Shown one piece after another: positions 59,943 through 64,000 of a stretch of 64,000 nt of DNA. The DNA is from Paenarthrobacter nicotinovorans (lineage in GTDB: Bacteria > Actinomycetota > Actinomycetes > Actinomycetales > Micrococcaceae). The stretch lies in NCBI RefSeq assembly GCF_021919345.1, contig NZ_CP089293.1, forward strand, positions 744,001-808,000. The letters run 5' to 3'. Made by a program: the position numbers and the translations under genes. Numbering within the stretch: the first letter of the stretch is position 1; every line of letters starts with the position of its first letter. The notes below the pieces were generated by a model. It was not told the DNA's origin. It did no database searches and saw only the letters and a list, made by a program, of their open reading frames with translations.

Positions 59943-60015
59943 AGCTTCCTATCAGAATCGAACTGATGACCTTTTCATTACGAGTGAAACGCTCTACCGA
60001 CTGAGCTAAGGAAGC
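59943..60015 (-). tRNA. tRNA-Thr (CGT)
   Basis: 73 nt; acceptor GCTTCCT, D-arm with AGTCGGTA, anticodon stem TTTCA/TGAAA with loop CTCGTAA (anticodon CGT), T-loop AGTTCGATTCT. Discriminator T; no encoded CCA. Confidence 0.95.
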
Positions 60016-60231
60016 ACCGCGTTCATCCCCGGTTTCCCGGGCGATCACGCAAGACATAACTGTAATAGAGGCACCGCGCCCGGGTCAAAACGAGCACGGT
60101 GGCGGCCGTTGCGGGGATGTTCACCCGGGCGTCGGGCCCGGTTCAGGCTGCGGTTTCCCGCTCGCCGGAAGCTGGGGAATCAACTGCGGCGCGGTCCACT
60201 CGCCGCGAAGCACAGCCGAAGGAGCCGCTCA

Positions 60232-60963
60232 ATGACCGGGGACGCACTGACCAGGGACGCCAACCACACACCCAACCGGCTGAAGCTGGCGGTCGTGGAC
60301 ATGGTGGGGACTACCATCACCGACGATGGCCGGACCGGGCAGGCTATGTCCCGGGCGCTGGTGGAACACGGGATTGAACCGGGCAGCAGCCGTTTCGAGA
60401 GCATGCTCGGCTATGCCCGGGACACCATGGGCTTCTCCAAGATGACGGTTTTCAGCCACCTGTTCGAGGACGCTGCCGTGGCCGTGAGCGCGAACAAGGT
60501 CTTCGAACGGGCCTACGACGACATGATTGCCGACGGCGGCGTCCGCCCCATTCCCGGAGCGGAAGACGCCATCTTGTGGATGCGTGAGGCCGGGATGCAG
60601 GTCTGCCTGGCCACCGGCTTCGGACGCCACACCCAGAACATGGTGCTCGAATCATTGGGGTGGATGGGCCTGGCCGATCTCAGTCTGTGCCCGGCGGATG
60701 CCGGACGCGGACGACCCTACCCGGACATGATCCTCACCGCAGTGCTCGCACTCGACCTCGATGACGTGCGCGAAGTCGCCGTGGTGGGCGACACCAGCTC
60801 GGACATGCTCTCGGGCGTCCGTTCGGGGGCCTCACTCGTCGCAGGGGTGCTCACCGGCTCACACTCAGAGGCAACCCTGCGCGCGGCCGGCGCCACCGCC
60901 GTCGTCGATTCCATCAAGCAGCTCCCGCTCCTGGTGGAGAAACGCGAAGCCAGGCACCTCTAG
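60232..60963 (+). CDS. Phosphonatase-like HAD-superfamily hydrolase
   Basis: Haloacid-dehalogenase fold phosphatase of the phosphonoacetaldehyde-hydrolase-like group. The 243 residues have the nucleophile motif VVDMVGTTITDDG, a cap domain (RFESMLGYARDTMGFSK), motif II region CLATGFGRHT and motif IV VVGDTSSDMLSGVRSG. Start ATG 60232 follows AAGGAG 6 nt away; the open frame to 60109 is not supported. No phn genes are adjacent, so the real substrate is uncertain. Confidence 0.85.
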   Translation: MTGDALTRDANHTPNRLKLAVVDMVGTTITDDGRTGQAMSRALVEHGIEPGSSRFESMLGYARDTMGFSKMTVFSHLFEDAAVAVSANKVFERAYDDMIADGGVRPIPGAEDAILWMREAGMQVCLATGFGRHTQNMVLESLGWMGLADLSLCPADAGRGRPYPDMILTAVLALDLDDVREVAVVGDTSSDMLSGVRSGASLVAGVLTGSHSEATLRAAGATAVVDSIKQLPLLVEKREARHL

Positions 60964-60978
60964 CGGGCGCCGGCACCT

Positions 60979-62616
60979 CTAGCAGGTGAGGCCGTCCTGC
61001 GGCAGCTTTCCATCAACAAAGTAGTCGTCGACGGCGGAGCTGACGCATGAATTCGAGCGGCCGTAGGCGGTGTGCCCCTCGCCTTCCCACGTGACGAGGG
61101 AAGCGTTCTCGAGCTGCTTGCGCAGCGACTGCGACCACGCCAGGGGAGTGGCGGGGTCTCCCGTGGTGCCCACCACCACGATGGGAGCTTCACCGCTGTA
61201 CTTGACGGGCGCCGGTGTCCGGGTGTTCGGGTACGGCCAGTCCTTGCAGTTCACGCCGCCGTAGGCAAAGAATGCACCGAACGTGGGGGAGTCCTGGATG
61301 AGCCTGGCCTCCTCCGCACGCATGCCTGCGGTGTCCATGACCATGGGGTAGTCCAGGCAGTTGATGGCTTGGAAAGCGAAAGCGGAGTTGGAGCTGTACG
61401 TTCCGTTGGGTTCGCGGTCCGCGCCAAGGTCGGCGAGCCGCATCATCTGCGAAACGTCGCCGGAGAAGGCGCTGTCCAGGGCCTGGGTCAGTGCCGGCCA
61501 GCTCTGGTCGTTGTAGAGGGGCAGGATGAGGCCGTTGACGAAGTCGTTGCCGGTAACCAACCGGCCGTCCTTGGCGGTTTGCGGGTTCTCGTCCACGGCG
61601 CTGATGAGGTCCCTGATTTCCTGCACACCGTTTTCCACCGACCCGCTCATAGGGCACTGGTTCTGCTTCTGGCAGCTGGCTACGTAGGTGTGGATTGCCT
61701 TTTCGAACGCCTTGGCCTGGCCTGCGGTCAACTCCTCATTGCTGATGGACGGGTCCACCGCTCCGTCGAGGACCAGCCGGCCAACGTTGTCCGGGAAGAG
61801 CGAAGCGTAGGTGGACCCAAGGAACGTCCCATAGGAAAAGCCCAGGTAGTTGAGCTTGGCGTCGTTCACCACGGCACGCAGGATGTCGAGGTCCTTGGCC
61901 GCACTGACGGTATCAATGTGTCCGAGGACGGGCCCTGTCTGCTGGGCGCACTGCTCGGCAAAAGACTTGTTGAACGCTATGGCCGCTGCCAGGCCTTCGT
62001 CGGTGTTCTTGCGGAACACCTTTGCCCTGGCGGCATCACGCTCGGCGTCGGTCATGCACTTGACCGGCGCGGAGTCCTTCACGCCGCGGGGGTCGAAGCC
62101 CACGACGTCGTAATTCGCCCGGAGTTTTTCTGTGAAGTGCGTGGTGCCTGCATCTTTGATGAAGTCCACCCCCGAGCCCCCGGGACCCCCGGGGTTGACC
62201 AGGATGGAGCCCTTTTTGTCTCCGGTGCTGGGCAGCTTGATGGCCGCGAGGGTTATCTCCGCGGAACCCGGCTGCGCGTAATCCATGGGGACCTGGATCT
62301 TGCCGCACTGCAGTCCGTCTCCGCAAGAGCTCCATTCCACGGACTGCGAGTAGAACTTCTCCAGGCCCTTGGGGGCCGAGGCCGCGATGGAGGGATCCAC
62401 AGTGCTGGTGGAGGGCTTCGCGGTGGGCGCCGGCAGGAACGGCACCGTGCAGGCGCTGAGGACCAGCATTGACGCCAATGCCACGCACATCGCCGCGAAC
62501 CCGCGGCTGCGGGTTCCACGTCGTGCAGCCCCCCGAGGAACAGCACCACCCGCAGACAGCCGGGCAGACCGGTCCCTTGAAGGGTTACCGGCGGGCCGGC
62601 GTGGTGCGGACGTCAT
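60979..62616 (-). CDS. Secreted alpha/beta-hydrolase lipoprotein (tripeptidyl aminopeptidase-like)
   Basis: Membrane-anchored extracellular peptidase of the SlpD/TAP type. The 545 residues have a long basic N terminus, hydrophobic segment and lipobox LSAC (about residue 55), then an alpha/beta-hydrolase domain: oxyanion region NPGGPGGSG, Ser in GFSYGTFLG, Asp in GDPATPLAW and His in GEGHTAYGR, ending with a C-terminal Cys-containing domain. Start ATG 62616 is the first in frame. It converges with the HAD gene, with stop codons 18 nt apart, and follows holB by 8 nt. Confidence 0.9.
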   Translation of the reverse strand: MTSAPRRPAGNPSRDRSARLSAGGAVPRGAARRGTRSRGFAAMCVALASMLVLSACTVPFLPAPTAKPSTSTVDPSIAASAPKGLEKFYSQSVEWSSCGDGLQCGKIQVPMDYAQPGSAEITLAAIKLPSTGDKKGSILVNPGGPGGSGVDFIKDAGTTHFTEKLRANYDVVGFDPRGVKDSAPVKCMTDAERDAARAKVFRKNTDEGLAAAIAFNKSFAEQCAQQTGPVLGHIDTVSAAKDLDILRAVVNDAKLNYLGFSYGTFLGSTYASLFPDNVGRLVLDGAVDPSISNEELTAGQAKAFEKAIHTYVASCQKQNQCPMSGSVENGVQEIRDLISAVDENPQTAKDGRLVTGNDFVNGLILPLYNDQSWPALTQALDSAFSGDVSQMMRLADLGADREPNGTYSSNSAFAFQAINCLDYPMVMDTAGMRAEEARLIQDSPTFGAFFAYGGVNCKDWPYPNTRTPAPVKYSGEAPIVVVGTTGDPATPLAWSQSLRKQLENASLVTWEGEGHTAYGRSNSCVSSAVDDYFVDGKLPQDGLTC

Positions 62617-62624
62617 GCGTTCTC

Positions 62625-63776
62625 CTATTGCTGGATGAGGCTGGTTGCCATGGACTCGACCGCCAACAGCGGCGCCACGTTGGTGGTGGTAATCCGGACC
62701 CGGGCCTTGTTGATGGCGTCCATCCGGGCCAGGGTGGTTTCGGGCGTTGAACGGCCGGCGTATTCTTCCAGATCACCCTTCAGCTCAACGTTGACCAGTT
62801 CAACGGCGTTCCCCAATTGGATGATCAGTACGTCCCGGTAAAAGGACAACAGATCCGTCAGGGTACGGTCCAGGGAGTCCGTGATGGAGCGTTTGGCGCG
62901 ACGCTTCTGGTCATCCTCAAGCTGCTTGACCTGGCTGCGCATGGAGGGCGGCAGAGTCCCGGACTCGGGGGCGCCAAGACTCGCGAGCAGCGCTATTTTC
63001 TCAGCGGCGTCCCGTTCATCGTTGGAGCTGTTGGCTTCCTCCGTGGCGATCTTGACCAGCTTCTCGGCCATCATCACAGCGGCCGTGACTCCCCGCAGGC
63101 CCAAGGGGATCCGAACGGTCTCCAGGCGGCGCTCCCGGGCATCCGCGTCGCGGGCGAGGCGGCGGGCAATGCCGATATGGCTCTGGGCCGCCCGCGCCGC
63201 CCGCTCCGCAAGCTGGCGCTCGACGCCGTCGCGCCTCACCAAGAGGTCCGCGACGTCGGCAGCCGGCGGAAGCCGCAGGCTCACCGGACGGCAGCGCGAA
63301 CGGATGGTGACCAGGACGTCGGCCGGCGAAGGGGCACACAGCATCCAGATGGTGCGCGGGGTCGGTTCTTCGATGGCCTTCAACAGGACATTGGTGGTGC
63401 GCTCGGCCATGCGGTCCGCGTCCTCCACCACGATGATCCGCCAGCGGCCGGTGGCCGGACGGTCTCCGGCCTTGGAAACAAGCTCGCGGGCTTCATCGAT
63501 GGTGATGGTGACTTTTTCCGTCCGCACGAAGGTCACATCGGAGTGGGTCTCGCCGAGGATGGTGTGGCACGCTGCGCAGACACCACAGCCACGCTGCGTG
63601 ACATCATCCTGCTCACAGTTCAGTGCCGCGGCGAACGCTTTGGCCGCATTTGAACGGCCGGAGCCGGGGGGACCGGTGAAGAGCCACGCGTGGGTGAGGC
63701 CCGTGTCGCCCTGCGCCGCTTGCTTCAGTTGTGCGACAACCGGGGCCTGGCCCTGGAGGTCGTCCCAGACGCTCAC
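62625..63776 (-). CDS. holB: DNA polymerase III subunit delta' (clamp loader)
   Basis: Clamp-loader subunit for chromosome replication. The 383 residues have an AAA+ fold with P-loop-like GPPGSGRSNAAKAF (Arg replaces the usual Lys, as is common in delta'), a zinc cluster with Cys in CEQDDV, RGCGVCAAC, the IIVVEDADRMAERTTNVLLK region and EEPTPRTIW. Start GTG 63776 overlaps the tmk stop (GTGA), so the pair is translationally coupled. The tmk-holB order is typical of actinobacteria and many other bacteria. Confidence 0.95.
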   Translation of the reverse strand: MSVWDDLQGQAPVVAQLKQAAQGDTGLTHAWLFTGPPGSGRSNAAKAFAAALNCEQDDVTQRGCGVCAACHTILGETHSDVTFVRTEKVTITIDEARELVSKAGDRPATGRWRIIVVEDADRMAERTTNVLLKAIEEPTPRTIWMLCAPSPADVLVTIRSRCRPVSLRLPPAADVADLLVRRDGVERQLAERAARAAQSHIGIARRLARDADARERRLETVRIPLGLRGVTAAVMMAEKLVKIATEEANSSNDERDAAEKIALLASLGAPESGTLPPSMRSQVKQLEDDQKRRAKRSITDSLDRTLTDLLSFYRDVLIIQLGNAVELVNVELKGDLEEYAGRSTPETTLARMDAINKARVRITTTNVAPLLAVESMATSLIQQ

Positions 63777-64000
63777 TGGCGTGAACCGGGAACCCGGTCA
63801 CCCAACAGTGACTCCACGCGCTCCAGGATCCGGGCAGCCAAGGCCTCGATTTCCTCGCCGGCCGGCAGGACCAGATAGCTCGATGGTGCGGCCTCGGCCA
63901 GGTCCAGGAAAGCATGGCGGATGGCTGAATGGAACTCGTCGGGCTCGGATTCCAGCCGGTCCTCAGCGGTGTCCCCTGCGGTGCGGCGTCGGCGGCCATG
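63773..64000 (-). CDS. tmk: Thymidylate kinase, C-terminal part (5' end outside window)
   Basis: Phosphorylates dTMP to dTDP for DNA synthesis. The visible 75 codons translate to the C-terminal region, with DRLESEPDEFHSAIRHAFLD and YLVLPAGEEIEAL followed by IAxRI-like ILERVESLL. The frame ends TGA at 63773, overlapping the holB GTG. Only the LID-to-C-terminus part is visible; the N terminus lies beyond 64000. Confidence 0.88.
   Translation of the reverse strand, partial: HGRRRRTAGDTAEDRLESEPDEFHSAIRHAFLDLAEAAPSSYLVLPAGEEIEALAARILERVESLLGDRVPGSRQ

Noticed and set aside
60953..60983. 12-bp direct repeat GGCACCTCTAGC containing both convergent stop codons
   Set aside because: Two copies 19 bp apart; the shared CTAG explains both stops and chance or a small duplication is sufficient.

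Overview
The window is a compact, high-GC chromosomal segment of an actinobacterium. Genus-level placement is inference, but Micrococcaceae (Arthrobacter/Paenarthrobacter type) fits best. The grounds are a GTP-dependent PEP carboxykinase, a Bpa-type proteasome activator ending in GQYL, a SlpD-type secreted aminopeptidase, a double-length Lrp regulator and pervasive G/C third positions. There are about 57 protein genes, 4 tRNAs (Arg-ACG, Ser-GCT, Ser-TGA, Thr-CGT) and a tandem glycine riboswitch. No rRNA, insertion sequence, prophage, CRISPR array or attachment site was seen, so this reads as ordinary core/accessory chromosome without obvious transfer.

Layout. 1-5.1 kb: dipeptide/oligopeptide ABC importer (binding protein, permease, and a permease-ATPase fusion cut by the window edge) with a divergent FadR-type regulator. 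5.2-8.9 kb: TetR regulator divergent from a translationally coupled MFS/cyclase/FAH-hydrolase catabolic operon. 9.0-11.3 kb: tRNA-Arg and pckG. 11.3-16 kb: hmp and nsrR with an NsrR-type operator, two hypothetical genes built from one repeated unit, and a phosphomannomutase. 16.1-19.8 kb: RecQ helicase with a phosphoribosyltransferase-like tail, DnaA-box-like sequences at its 5' side, and an exporter. 20-26.3 kb: tRNA-Ser, prolyl-oligopeptidase-family hydrolase, orphan flavoprotein, and an amino-acid permease under a glycine riboswitch. 26.3-32.8 kb: a 1510-residue secreted nuclease/5'-nucleotidase, a septum-formation-family lipoprotein, a VOC protein and a second tRNA-Ser. 32.9-39.6 kb: quinone reductase with PadR, cstA with its small partner, the proteasome activator, an aldo/keto reductase and an ABM protein. 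39.7-48 kb: a LacI-controlled sugar/cyclitol ABC importer with two Gfo/Idh/MocA dehydrogenases and a TIM-barrel isomerase. 48.3-50 kb: secreted PhoD phosphatase. 50-58.3 kb: an Lrp-associated cluster of amidase, two membrane proteins, M20 amidohydrolase, CoA-transferase and a fused carboxyltransferase. 58.3-60 kb: hipBA and tRNA-Thr. 60.2-64 kb: phosphonatase-like HAD enzyme, secreted peptidase, holB and the end of tmk.

Working together. Several blocks are self-contained import-plus-catabolism modules with a divergent regulator and a recognisable candidate operator (FadR/dpp, TetR/MFS, LacI/sugar, NsrR/hmp). Two ABC operons carry strong hairpins just after the binding-protein gene, a design that would allow binding-protein excess. 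Secreted nuclease-nucleotidase and PhoD suggest phosphate scavenging from extracellular DNA and phosphoesters.

The best candidate for an undescribed system is the 50.1-58.3 kb cluster: its gene set implies uptake, hydrolysis of amide or N-acyl bonds, CoA activation and a carboxyl-transfer step, but I cannot assign a substrate. Other items worth testing are the repeated-unit hypothetical pair (13.2-14.5 kb), the RecQ-phosphoribosyltransferase fusion with nearby DnaA boxes, the riboswitch-controlled permease and a probably leaderless hipBA promoter.
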